Assembly (NCBI GenBank): GCA_001970955.1
Contig: MPUH01000431.1
Location: 1 to 54,833 of the forward strand
From: Stentor coeruleus
Lineage: Eukaryota > Ciliophora > Heterotrichea > Heterotrichida > Stentoridae
Direction: 5' to 3'
Length of the DNA stretch: 54,833 nt
In this document: in pieces, positions 9,485 through 18,809 of the stretch
Position numbering within the stretch: position 1 is the first letter of the stretch
Layout of the letters: each line of letters opens with the position of its first letter
Made by a program: the position numbers and the translations under genes
The notes under the pieces: model-generated
Databases searched by the model: none
The model's input: the letters and a program-made list of their open reading frames with translations, nothing else
What the model was told of the DNA's origin: nothing

Positions 9485-10504
9485 TTATTTGTTTCTAGAA
9501 GACAATATACCCCTAGAATAGTTCGACTGATTTGTTACACATCTTCTCGGACTATGATCTCCAACTTGCCTAGTAATATCCCATATTCTCAAATTTTCTC
9601 TATTTTCCCTAGCTTCTTTAAGGTTAACCCTAGACTCTTGTCCCGAACACCATTTCCCAGTCCCTGGTGTGTTACCAAATAAATCATCACTAGTCGATAA
9701 AATAGCGATTTTCCTTTCTCTACTAGAAAGTTTAACAGATGGGAACACTTTTTCTTTATTTTGTAATCTAAGGTCAAGAAAATCCGTTCCTAAATTACAA
9801 ACTTGATTTTTTTTCCCACGAGCTGAAGCAACAGCTGAAATTTTATACCCGTTATTAAGGATTTTACTTTTAAGTCTTTCTAAATCCTTTTTATCATTAC
9901 CAGCTCTGATTTGTAAAGTTGCATTACCTAAACAACTTCCAGTTAAATTGTCTATAGATGTGTTGATTTGGATTATATGAAGACCTTTACATAACTGTTT
10001 AAGAGTTGTGTCATTATCTGAAGTTTTAAGCCCTGATATGCTTATAGACTCAACTGTAGGGTCTTGAAGTTTAGGATGTTTAGATTTAATAGAAGAGTTT
10101 GATGATTGGGTTATTAGGTTTGTTGATAAAGTTATTGGGTTTGTTAATGTTTGAAGTTTTGTTGTTGATGAATTATTATGAGTTGAGGCTGAATGTTGAT
10201 TGCTGATTTTATCTAATGTGAAAAACTGTTTGGATTTAATAAAAGTCGATTTTGGGGTTGATGAATGATTTTTCGGGTAGTTTGAATATGACTGGCCGAA
10301 AAAGTCGATTGAGGAATGGTCTATTGGCTTTAAGTATGAGTTTGTTGTAGGAGTTTGTGATCTTTGGCATCCGTATGAAGAATTTGTATCATGAGAATCT
10401 CGGGTCATTTTCTTACTGGGTCTGTATTGAATTGAATACGTTTCTGAGGTTGGGAAAATCGAACTCTTGAGTTGTGATATTAACCTTAATCTTGATTCTG
10501 ACAT
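9485..10504 (-). CDS. Hypothetical Ser/Asn/Thr-rich protein
   Basis: An intact 339-codon ORF begins at ATG (10502-10504) with MSESRLRLISQLKSS. The N-terminal half is low-complexity and rich in Ser, Thr, Asn and Gln, probably disordered. A denser region, about residues 155-245 (HIIQINTS, CLGNATLQIRAGNDKKDLERLKSKI, ISAVASARGKK; shown in parts), could be a folded domain but I do not recognise it. The C-terminal 90 residues are basic. It diverges from the LITAF-like gene with 220 bp between start codons. The length of the ORF in AT-rich DNA and a sensible start support a real gene. No function is proposed. Confidence 0.65.
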   Translation of the reverse strand: MSESRLRLISQLKSSIFPTSETYSIQYRPSKKMTRDSHDTNSSYGCQRSQTPTTNSYLKPIDHSSIDFFGQSYSNYPKNHSSTPKSTFIKSKQFFTLDKISNQHSASTHNNSSTTKLQTLTNPITLSTNLITQSSNSSIKSKHPKLQDPTVESISISGLKTSDNDTTLKQLCKGLHIIQINTSIDNLTGSCLGNATLQIRAGNDKKDLERLKSKILNNGYKISAVASARGKKNQVCNLGTDFLDLRLQNKEKVFPSVKLSSRERKIAILSTSDDLFGNTPGTGKWCSGQESRVNLKEARENRENLRIWDITRQVGDHSPRRCVTNQSNYSRGILSSRNK

Positions 10505-10724
10505 GCCGTTAATATTTAAATATCACATTGAATTATTCGAAATTTTTTAGACGATTTAAAAAATATAAAATCTAAGAATATGTTGTGATAAAAATTCTTA
10601 GTGGTATGGAATTATATTCTATACCACTTAAACTTATGTTTATTTTACTGATTCCATAAAATAATATTCACTAATCCTATAAAGTTCTTTTTAAAAACCA
10701 AACTGTTCTTTCAGCTTTAAAAAA

Positions 10725-11162
10725 ATGTCTAACGAGCACTCACGAAAAACTTCTTTTTCAAGTATCCGTTCCTTGCCTCAAACCAGTACATCATGGAGTT
10801 CTTCCTCTGACACAAAAAGCTCAAGGTCTCCAATACGATTAAAAGACTTACTAAATGCAACTAAAATTGAATCAAAAGAAGACTTCCCAACTTATGATTA
10901 TAGTTTTAACGGTGAAGATCCATATGAACTTATAACTCAAGCTGAAGTCCCAAAACTCATATGGTGTCCATATTGTAAAGCTGAAAAACGTACATACTTT
11001 ATTTATGCAAACAATTCACAAACACTTTATACTTCATTAGCTATTTTTCTACTTGGAGGAGTATTTGGATGTTGTCTTTTGCCTTATGCATCAAAAAGCT
11101 GTAAAGATTTAAAAACTGCATGTTGCAATTGTAAGCATGTGATTAGTGAAATATCAGAGTAA
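10725..11162 (+). CDS. LITAF-like (LPS-induced TNF factor) zinc-ribbon membrane protein
   Basis: A 145-residue protein with a Ser-rich N-terminus and a C-terminal LITAF domain. CPYC at residues 81-84 and CCNC at 133-136 form the two zinc-binding knuckles. Between them is a hydrophobic segment (about 101-120) ending in CCLLPY, the membrane-inserted hairpin of the family. CKDLK follows, as in other LITAF proteins. Members sit on the cytosolic face of late endosomes and lysosomes, held by the zinc-clamped hairpin. The usual PPxY and PSAP trafficking motifs are not obvious upstream. The first ATG gives this start. The gene is followed after 44 bp by a RING gene in the same direction. Confidence 0.85.
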   Translation: MSNEHSRKTSFSSIRSLPQTSTSWSSSSDTKSSRSPIRLKDLLNATKIESKEDFPTYDYSFNGEDPYELITQAEVPKLIWCPYCKAEKRTYFIYANNSQTLYTSLAIFLLGGVFGCCLLPYASKSCKDLKTACCNCKHVISEISE

Positions 11163-11206
11163 TTTATATATAATGTTAAAATATGATAGGGGGGTTTATA
11201 TAAGCT

Positions 11207-11587
11207 ATGGAGCTTGTTTACACACCAAAAGCTGCGATTGTGTGCAGTATTTGCTTAGAAGTTCCGACAAACCCAGTTGAATGTATAGGATGCTGTCAGA
11301 TTTACTGTAAAGAATGTATTTATGAGTGGTTTGGGAGAAGTGAAAATTATATTTGCCCTTTAAGATGTGAGTTTGGGTCTATTAGGCCTGTACAAGGAGC
11401 TTTAAAAAGGTTTCTGGCTTGTACGGTTGATCCGACTGTGGCTGTCGATTATTCGATAAATGATAATGAGGGTTCGCATATGGAAATCGTTAAAGAAAAA
11501 GATATTGATTGGAAAAATTTGAGGGAAAAAGAAGACTTCTGGGTTGCAGTTGCTAAAAACTGGTTTCGGACTGCATATAAATATTAA
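11207..11587 (+). CDS. Small RING-type zinc-finger protein
   Basis: A 126-residue protein dominated by an N-terminal RING-like finger: Cys13 and Cys16, then Cys26, Cys29/30, Cys34, Cys37, Cys50 and Cys54. The position that is His in classical C3HC4 RINGs is filled by Cys (ECIGCCQIYCKEC). The gene at 30478-31410 has the same arrangement, PVECIxC then CKEC, so the two are related. The rest (about 60-126) has no recognised domain. RING proteins usually recruit ubiquitin-conjugating enzymes, so E3 ligase activity is inferred. ATG at 11207 leaves only 11 residues before the first zinc ligands. Confidence 0.75.
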   Translation: MELVYTPKAAIVCSICLEVPTNPVECIGCCQIYCKECIYEWFGRSENYICPLRCEFGSIRPVQGALKRFLACTVDPTVAVDYSINDNEGSHMEIVKEKDIDWKNLREKEDFWVAVAKNWFRTAYKY

Positions 11588-11694
11588 TGTAAATTCTTGA
11601 GATAGTATATGATAGACTAAAGTAGTTTAGTTTTTAAAGAAAATTTATTTTAAGGACAACTTTCTTGTGATAATTTTATTACTATGTTTATATT

Positions 11695-13674
11695 ATGGAC
11701 GAAAGAAACAAAACTACCAGAGAACTTGAATGGTTTGATTTAGAAACAAGAATGCGTGAGCTTATGCATAGCCAACTAGAGCCTGTAGTAAAAAAAGCTA
11801 GAGAAGACCGTGAAGCTTTCCAAAGCATCAAAATTTACTGCAAATCCCTTGAAAATCGTGTTAAAAGTCTAGAAACTGTAGTTCTAGGCGACCAAAAAAC
11901 TGAAACTATCATAGAAAATATTTATAAAAGATGTGCAGAAATCGAAGGCAGTAGACAGAAAGATGTTGTACGCTTGGACCAAAATTTTTTATTATTACAA
12001 GAATCTGTTAACTCATTTGATGTTAAAATTCGCAAGTTCAGTGAAAGATTAGATTATTTAAATAAACGGGACCTTGAAAGAGAAATCACTATTATAAAAA
12101 CAAATGAAAATATTGATTTGAGTAGAGCCTATGTGCTTACTGAAATTGATAAACTTAGTGAAAATTTTAGAGAAATGAATAGAGTTTATAAAGAAGTTGC
12201 TTTGAAAACAGAAGAACAAGCGAATATAGCAACAGCTAAAGCTAATGCTAATAGTATGGAAATGGGGAATTATAAAAAAGAAATTGATACTGTAAGGAAA
12301 GATGTACTAGAATCTTTAAGTCTGATAAAAGATGTTAGGGCTATGAAGTTGAATATTGGGATTTTTGAAGGTGAAATGGTCAAGGTTCAAAATAGATTTT
12401 TAGAATTGATGGACGAAATCCAAAAATTTAAAGACGAACTGCTAAAAAGAGACCAATTTATCGATAAATACATCCCATTACAAACCGTAATTTTTATATC
12501 CGACTATCTCTATAACATAATCGATTCAGCAACCAAAAAGAAACTTGCTGACTACGAAAACATTGCTTTAAAAGACCTCAACATGAAAATCCTCGAAAGC
12601 CGTGAAATCCTTTCCCGTATATCCCGAGCTGATCAAATCCTAAATGACATGAAGCATATAGAAGAACGTAAAGTTGAATTTCAAACCAAAGAAATCAAAA
12701 CTCAAACAACAAAAGGTCCAAGTTTCAATGAAATCCGTGAAAGATTAAGCATAAAAAAGAAAGCCTCATCCATCCACGAAGAAACAGAAGGTCATCCCGA
12801 ATCTCCACCAGGTCTAACAAAACAAGAAGTAGAAAAAATAGTCCAAGTGGCTTTGACAATTCAATTAGACTCTGAAATCGGCAGGTTGAAATCAGAAATC
12901 AAAGACAAAATTGGGGGTTTTAAAAAATATCTCAAGTCTTTTAATTCAGAAACAAGCAGTATGCAAAGCCATTTTGTCAGTGAGCTTGAAAACCTAGTAG
13001 GGAGAATCAAGCTTTTGAAATCTGATATTTTATTAGAAATAACTGACTGTCGTAAAAACAGCGACTTAATAAAAAAAGATCTTGGAGGATGTCAGAATTT
13101 AATTAACAGTTTATCACAAATGATAATCTGCCTTTTTGAATATAATAACATTGAACAAGTTTTACAAAGGCAAGATGAAGAAGATAGACATAACATGGCT
13201 ATGAATATGGAAAAAGAACTACAAAATGAACTTGCCATTTATACACCTAAAATTAATGATTCAACAACTATACCATCAGCAAATTTCAGCTTCCAAAAAA
13301 AATGCTTAAGCTGTGGTACTACTAATTCAATACTTTCTGGATATAGGACTTCAATAGTTTATAATCCATCACCTTTAATTTTCCATAACAAAAAATTCGA
13401 ACGTCAAGAACTTTTAAAAATTAAAGCACAGATGCTTAGGAAATGCTGGGATTTGAATTCGACTACTTTTAATATGAAATATGAAGAGATACATAATGAA
13501 AAAACACCTGAGAAAATAGAGAGGTTGACTGGAGATAAAATAACTCGTGTAAGTAGGTTGGGTTCTGTAGATGAAATTATTACAGAGGTTAAAGATCAAT
13601 TACCGTTTCTTGTTAGTTCTTCTGTTAGGAATCGGAGTATAGGGAAAAGTAAATTGGCTTATAGGACGTCGTAG
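11695..13674 (+). CDS. Long coiled-coil protein, unknown function
   Basis: 659 residues, largely heptad-rich charged helix from about 30 to 330 and about 375 to 520. An acidic, proline-containing break lies near 345-375. C537 and C540 in KKCLSCGTTN could bind metal if they pair with other cysteines, but no second knuckle is evident. No named domain was recognised. Similar architectures occur in ciliary and basal-body proteins, but that is only analogy. Synonymous base use changes abruptly near 12410, from G-rich to C-rich, which raises the possibility of a historical fusion of two genes. ATG at 11695 is preceded by AT-rich sequence and no other in-frame ATG. Confidence 0.75.
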   Translation: MDERNKTTRELEWFDLETRMRELMHSQLEPVVKKAREDREAFQSIKIYCKSLENRVKSLETVVLGDQKTETIIENIYKRCAEIEGSRQKDVVRLDQNFLLLQESVNSFDVKIRKFSERLDYLNKRDLEREITIIKTNENIDLSRAYVLTEIDKLSENFREMNRVYKEVALKTEEQANIATAKANANSMEMGNYKKEIDTVRKDVLESLSLIKDVRAMKLNIGIFEGEMVKVQNRFLELMDEIQKFKDELLKRDQFIDKYIPLQTVIFISDYLYNIIDSATKKKLADYENIALKDLNMKILESREILSRISRADQILNDMKHIEERKVEFQTKEIKTQTTKGPSFNEIRERLSIKKKASSIHEETEGHPESPPGLTKQEVEKIVQVALTIQLDSEIGRLKSEIKDKIGGFKKYLKSFNSETSSMQSHFVSELENLVGRIKLLKSDILLEITDCRKNSDLIKKDLGGCQNLINSLSQMIICLFEYNNIEQVLQRQDEEDRHNMAMNMEKELQNELAIYTPKINDSTTIPSANFSFQKKCLSCGTTNSILSGYRTSIVYNPSPLIFHNKKFERQELLKIKAQMLRKCWDLNSTTFNMKYEEIHNEKTPEKIERLTGDKITRVSRLGSVDEIITEVKDQLPFLVSSSVRNRSIGKSKLAYRTS

Positions 13675-14701
13675 TTTAAAAATGTTGTAAAAATTTTTGA
13701 GATACTTTTTAGGTGTATAAAAAATTTTGGGAAAAAGAGAGATTTTGAATCAAAGGTTGGAGGAGTGAAAAATAGATGGAGCTATGAAAGTTTTAGGGTT
13801 TTTAGGAGATGATTTTTAGTGAATGGAGTTTTAGTTAGAATTGAATTAAGAAATAAAATTAGATAGATTTTCGAAATGCAATTGTTTTGGGAAATTATAA
13901 TAGTAAAAATGCTTATGCAACTTGAATGATATAATATTTGTAATAATTAAATAATAGTGTAATAGCTGACAGTTAGTGAGAGAGTACATTTCTATTAAAT
14001 ATAAGTAAGCAGAAATAAAATAGTAATATAAATGTTATTGATTGCTGTTGGAAGAAGTCGAAAGTGGGAAAATATTTAATTATGTAAGGAGAATTCTATT
14101 AGGATTTTCTTGTTTTGAAAGCTGTTTAAAGAAATGTGAGAGCTCTCACATTTAAACTTTTTAGTTGAATGAGTGATCCTCAAAAAATCACTCTCACTTC
14201 ATAACAAAGCATACTTTTACTTATTAATCTTTTAATTAACTCTTTATGCTATATCTTCATACTAGAAAATTTCCAAGTTCTTCACCTAGCCATTAAATCA
14301 TTAATAAATTTTAAAAGTTTTTTAATAATCATTTAATATCTGTCTACTCTCCATAGCTCAACATCCAAAGTTCTGATTTCTATAATAAACTAAAGTATTA
14401 TCTAAATATTCCCTTTACATATAAAAGGTATCAGATCCATTAATTTCTATGGTGTTCTAAGAGAAAATATGGTTTTGGGTTGCAAAATATTCCTTTCTCA
14501 GATGCTAAAGATTCTTATAAATACCAAAGCTTAAGCATTTAATAATCCTAAAAATAACCTTCACTTGCATCTATATAATAAGTTTTTAAAGTCTTTGAAA
14601 TACCGAAAAAGTTGCAAAAATTATTATATATAAAAATAACTAGTATAAAGTAAAAGATTATTTACCTAAGCATCATATTTCTGGTTAATTTAGTGGGAAT
14701 A
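13675..14701. other. Convergent intergenic region, no gene seen
   Basis: The left half (to about 14050) is G-rich and C-poor and the right half is C-rich and G-poor. This is what 3' flanks of a plus gene and a minus gene show in this window. No RNA gene or repeat was recognised. A run readable as protein only by ignoring stops was examined and rejected. Confidence 0.6.
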
Positions 14702-15127
14702 TTAAAAATTAGTTGTATTTTGAAGATACCTAGACATAAACATAAAATCTTCAGTGTCGATTTTTCTTATCCACTCATCCTTTTCAAAGTCCTGCAAGGT
14801 AAAGTCTAAGTTGTTTTTTGTTATTTCGATAAGCCTTGTGAGCTTCGGGTACTGGCATCTGCGTTCTGACTTTTTCCCTTTTTTAAGACCTCTGAAGATC
14901 TCTGAGTGAATTTTTTTGTGGATCGATAAGAGACTCCCTTGTCTAAAGCTCTTGCCACATCCGGGTTCTGTGCAAATGTAAGGTTTTTCGCCAGTGTGGA
15001 CGTACATATGTTCTCTAAGATTTTGTCTTGATGAGAGATTTCTTTTACAATACTTACACTTAAAGTTGAATTTTTGTTCGAATTCAACACCTGCGAGGTC
15101 TTGATTTTCTTCATATTGTCCTTTCAT
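14702..15127 (-). CDS. C2H2 zinc-finger protein, two fingers
   Basis: A 141-residue protein with two tandem classical fingers: Cys24, Cys27, His40, His44 and Cys52, Cys57, His70, His74. They are joined by the canonical TGEKPY linker, which is typical of sequence-specific DNA-binding zinc fingers. Finger 2 has the four-residue Cys spacing (CTEPGC). The remaining 65 residues are basic then acidic, with no further domain. It is probably a transcription factor; target unknown. The start codon at 15125-15127 is the first in-frame ATG. It has a 2.1-kb upstream region, the longest gap in the window. Confidence 0.88.
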   Translation of the reverse strand: MKGQYEENQDLAGVEFEQKFNFKCKYCKRNLSSRQNLREHMYVHTGEKPYICTEPGCGKSFRQGSLLSIHKKIHSEIFRGLKKGKKSERRCQYPKLTRLIEITKNNLDFTLQDFEKDEWIRKIDTEDFMFMSRYLQNTTNF

Positions 15128-17212
15128 TTATAATATTTTTATACTGAAATTTTTATCAGTAAGTTTAATAAAATTTCGATTTGAATACTTGATATTTAAT
15201 AGAAATAAAGATTTAGTTAATGTGTATTCACATTATGTTTAGAAATGTGATTTGATGAAATTTTGTTGATAATGATAATAGAATGATAAATAGGATTTTC
15301 TGCATAAAATATTGAATTTGTTTGTTGTTAAGATAGTAAGACTAAGAGTTGATAGAACAATGATATAATTATAAATTGGGCTGAAATGGTCATATGATAT
15401 CCCATGAACCATGAAATTATTTTATAGCAACTTTAGGAAAATAACATATGGTTTATATGAAGATTTTAGAATGGGAATTTTTGTGTAATAATAAATTTAT
15501 AAGTTTTTTATAATGTAGGTAAAAATATAATATTTGTGTGTTTTCTGGAAATAATTGTAACAGGAAAGTAAATATTTATTATAATATGTCTGAACATATG
15601 AATAATTTACTAATGATATTAAATTGTATAAATACTTATATGAAATCACAAGATAAATAAAAGTTTTATTAAAGCGTATTGAAATAAGAAAATTTTGATT
15701 TTTTTGTTTCATTTGGCTAGTGTATATAAAATTGTTTTTATTTCAATTTATACTTTTAAATAAGAAGTATATCATTCTTCTATTATTAACAGCTACCTTA
15801 ATTTTTAATTTAAGATAGTTGAACAGTTTATAAATTAAAATTTAGGTTGGGATATTGGTATTAATGCTTGAAAAATTAGTAATAGTTACTATCTTAGACT
15901 TATATATGAGAATTTTGATTTTTCATCCTGCTAAGACATTCAGATATAATCATTTTTATTAACTCTGTCTTAAAATATTAGTTTTACCAAACTAATTGCT
16001 AAATAAAACAGGCGTTTCATTTTTCTATCAAAACTTGTTTAAATTCGTTTAATACTTTTATCTTAAAGTAGGTTTTGTAAAAAGATGATAATTACTTTAA
16101 GCCTTATAAAATAAAGATTAAAAACAGATAGTGTATTTTACTAAATTATTTAGTTGTATTTCAAGTATATTTGGTAAATAAAAAACTAATTTGCTTATAA
16201 TAATCATTTGGAAAATATCAGTTAGCTTTTAGTAATTTATCAGAATATTTATATCTAAACTAACTACAGTGGTATAGAAGGAAATTTTATTTTTATGCTT
16301 ATATACAAAAGTTCATATTAGAAAAAGGTTTATTTTATTTATAAAGAGCTTAATTTATAAATCTGAATTATATAAGATGTAAATAACAAATTTAGTAAAA
16401 CTTAAATTCTATAGTAAAATTGATATGTAGATGATTTATTTAAGAATTATAGGACTTTATTAAAGTGTTTATTTATAAACCTACTTTTACTTATCTTCTA
16501 TATGAATAATTATAATCTTTATTTGTATAATTTAATATATTGTCTATTATTTATTAGCAATACTTGATTAATTTTTATATTCGAAATGCTTAAATAAAAA
16601 TACTAGTATGACTTTTTAAAATCATATACTCCATAATAATATTGTTTAATAAGTAAAATTTACTATATGCATTTACAAAGAAAGATATTAGAATTTATTA
16701 CTAATTATGTAGCTCATAATATTTTCAAAAAACTTGTAAAAATATTAGAATTTATAGTTGCAAATTTTTGATAATACTTTTATAGTTTATCTATCATAAT
16801 GACAAAATTTCAACTACAGTATTGAAAAAATTCTTAAATAAATTGAGTATTCATTTCAACCAAATTCAATTCTTTAATAATAAGCATATTCAAGACTATA
16901 AAATATTTACCATTTTCTAATATTAACTAGTCTATATTGATTTTCTAATATCCTAGCAATTCTTATAAAATAAAAACTCATAATTTAAATAAAATATCCA
17001 ATAAATATTCAAATACTTTCTCTTTAAGCCTTTTAATTAACAATTTCAACAAAAAAAAATACTTTCTAAACAGTGTTTTAACCAAAAATCACATTTTAAA
17101 CAATCTCGTCTAAAAACTATAGTCAAGCATCCAATCTAAAATTATCAACAAACGATTTCTCATTCTTAGCCCCTAATATTCGTTTTTTATCATATAAATA
17201 TATAATTTAAAT
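15128..17212. other. 2.1-kb divergent intergenic region, no gene seen
   Basis: Extremely AT-rich throughout. The side next to the zinc-finger gene is G-rich and C-poor, and the side next to the ankyrin gene is C-rich and G-poor, so each is G-poor on its own gene's coding strand. A 71-codon AT-only ORF (15497-15712, minus) is composition noise. No tRNA-like or structured GC island was seen. The size could accommodate regulatory DNA for both genes or a lost gene. Confidence 0.6.
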
Positions 17213-18682
17213 ATGGAAGACTTAAACTTTACCGAAGAAATGAACGAAGCTTGCCTGAAGGGTGACTCAAATACAATTTCAAATCTTTTACTTAAAGACC
17301 CTTATCTTATAAGCCAAAAACACTGCAAATTAGGTTGGACTCCTTTGTACCGAACTGTTATGTGTGGGCATTTAGAAGCTGCCAAGTTACTTCTTGAACA
17401 TGGAGCTGATCCTAACGTAACAGACTCAACTAGCAAAACTGTTCTTTATCAAGCTGTTGATTTAGGTCAGCCCAAGCTAGTCAAGTTACTCCTAACAAAC
17501 AAAGCTGACCCAAACATCATATCAAAAGGTAAAAACTATCTAGAAAACGAATCCTGCTTACACCTAGCTTGTTCAAAAGAAGAAGAAAAAATAGTCAAAC
17601 TCCTTCTAGATTTTCAAGCCAATCCTAACACCCAAAACTCACAAACAGGCAAAACTCCTTTACATTATGCAGTCGAATTGTCTGATAGAAAAATCATAAA
17701 ATTTCTCCTAGACAGTAATGCTAACCCTCAAATCAAAGATTTTTCCAACAAATCACCTTTAGACCTAGCTTCAAATGAAATCAAGTCACTAATCTTAAGA
17801 ACTTCAAGATCTAAAAAAGAAGATTCAGAAAAATCAACAAAAAATTCTCCGTTATTCCTCCCATCACCTGAAAATGTTGAAGCTATCCCATCAATCCCTT
17901 TTGAAAGTTTTTCAACATTAAATTTAAGCCCAGTATCAGCTGGATCATTGAAGATTTTCGATACTTTTGAGAAACAGAGTTTTGTAGTTACAACATCTTT
18001 GGAGCCTGATTCAGAGAAATCAAAAATTGAAAGAGCATCAAAAGCATTTTCTTTTGGGGGAAATGGAGCTATGCTTATGAGTTGGCTTGAATCAGTAAAA
18101 TTAGAATTTTTATATGAATCACTTATGGAAGGTGGGTATGATGATATTGAACAAAATGTAGCTCAGATGATGACTTCGATGCCTATAACTGAAGAGATGC
18201 TTGAAGGAATTGGGATTAATAAACCTGGGTATAGGAAAAGGTTATTAGGAGCATTAGATGAAGATACAAGGCCATTGAAAAGTTCAAGAAAAAGACATAG
18301 GCAAAGAGGTTCAACACCTTTGGGATGTTGTATTGTTGAAGGACAAGGGAATTTCGGCATGTTGGCTGCACCTGATCTTAAGCATTGGCTAGGGTCTTTG
18401 AATATGCAAGGATATTTTGAATCATTTGAAAAAGCTGGATATGAAGATTTAGAGCATTTACTTGCACTTATGAACTCAAAATGGCCAATAACAGAAAATG
18501 AGCTTATTTATGATATTGGGATTATTAAACAGGCGCATAGGTATAAAATATTAGCAGCATTAAGAAGTGATTCGTGTTTGTTTGAGAGTTTTAAGAAATC
18601 CTCGATGAGAGGGAAGAAAGAGGATTTACTTATTGATAGAACTTCGAAATCTCAGGCTTGTGATTCTTGCACTGTGATGTAA
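17213..18682 (+). CDS. Ankyrin-repeat protein with two SAM domains and CaaX C-terminus
   Basis: 489 residues. Ankyrin repeats occupy about 5-195 (GWTPLYRTVMCGHLEAAKLLLEHGADPN is the clearest, given in parts as GWTPLYRTV and LLLEHGADPN). After a Ser-rich linker, two SAM domains follow at about 288-350 (WLESVKLEFLYESLMEGGYD) and 389-452 (HWLGSLNMQGYFESFEKAGY). The protein ends CTVM, matching a CaaX prenylation box; Met at the end would favour farnesylation. Ankyrin and SAM modules bind other proteins and SAMs often polymerise, so a membrane-anchored scaffold is a fair inference. Synonymous sites drift from C-rich at the 5' end to G-rich (AGG, GGG) at the 3' end. Confidence 0.9.
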   Translation: MEDLNFTEEMNEACLKGDSNTISNLLLKDPYLISQKHCKLGWTPLYRTVMCGHLEAAKLLLEHGADPNVTDSTSKTVLYQAVDLGQPKLVKLLLTNKADPNIISKGKNYLENESCLHLACSKEEEKIVKLLLDFQANPNTQNSQTGKTPLHYAVELSDRKIIKFLLDSNANPQIKDFSNKSPLDLASNEIKSLILRTSRSKKEDSEKSTKNSPLFLPSPENVEAIPSIPFESFSTLNLSPVSAGSLKIFDTFEKQSFVVTTSLEPDSEKSKIERASKAFSFGGNGAMLMSWLESVKLEFLYESLMEGGYDDIEQNVAQMMTSMPITEEMLEGIGINKPGYRKRLLGALDEDTRPLKSSRKRHRQRGSTPLGCCIVEGQGNFGMLAAPDLKHWLGSLNMQGYFESFEKAGYEDLEHLLALMNSKWPITENELIYDIGIIKQAHRYKILAALRSDSCLFESFKKSSMRGKKEDLLIDRTSKSQACDSCTVM

Positions 18683-18809
18683 ACTATTAATAGTTTTTAT
18701 TTATAAGATATATGAAATTTAAAATTACGAGATGGGTTATCTTTTAATAAAAATCAAAATATAACTTGGAAATTAAGAATAAAATAATATATCCAAAATA
18801 CTTATCTAA

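Noticed and set aside
14246-14700. A long frame that reads as plausible protein if TAA and TAG are taken as Gln
   Set aside because: Stop frequency equals that expected for the base composition, and G is not enriched at codon position 1 (7, 12 and 10 at positions 1, 2 and 3). Any AT-rich DNA looks protein-like under such a code.
15497-15712. 71-codon minus-strand ORF of Tyr, Asn, Ile and Lys codons
   Set aside because: Pure AT-composition ORF with no support.
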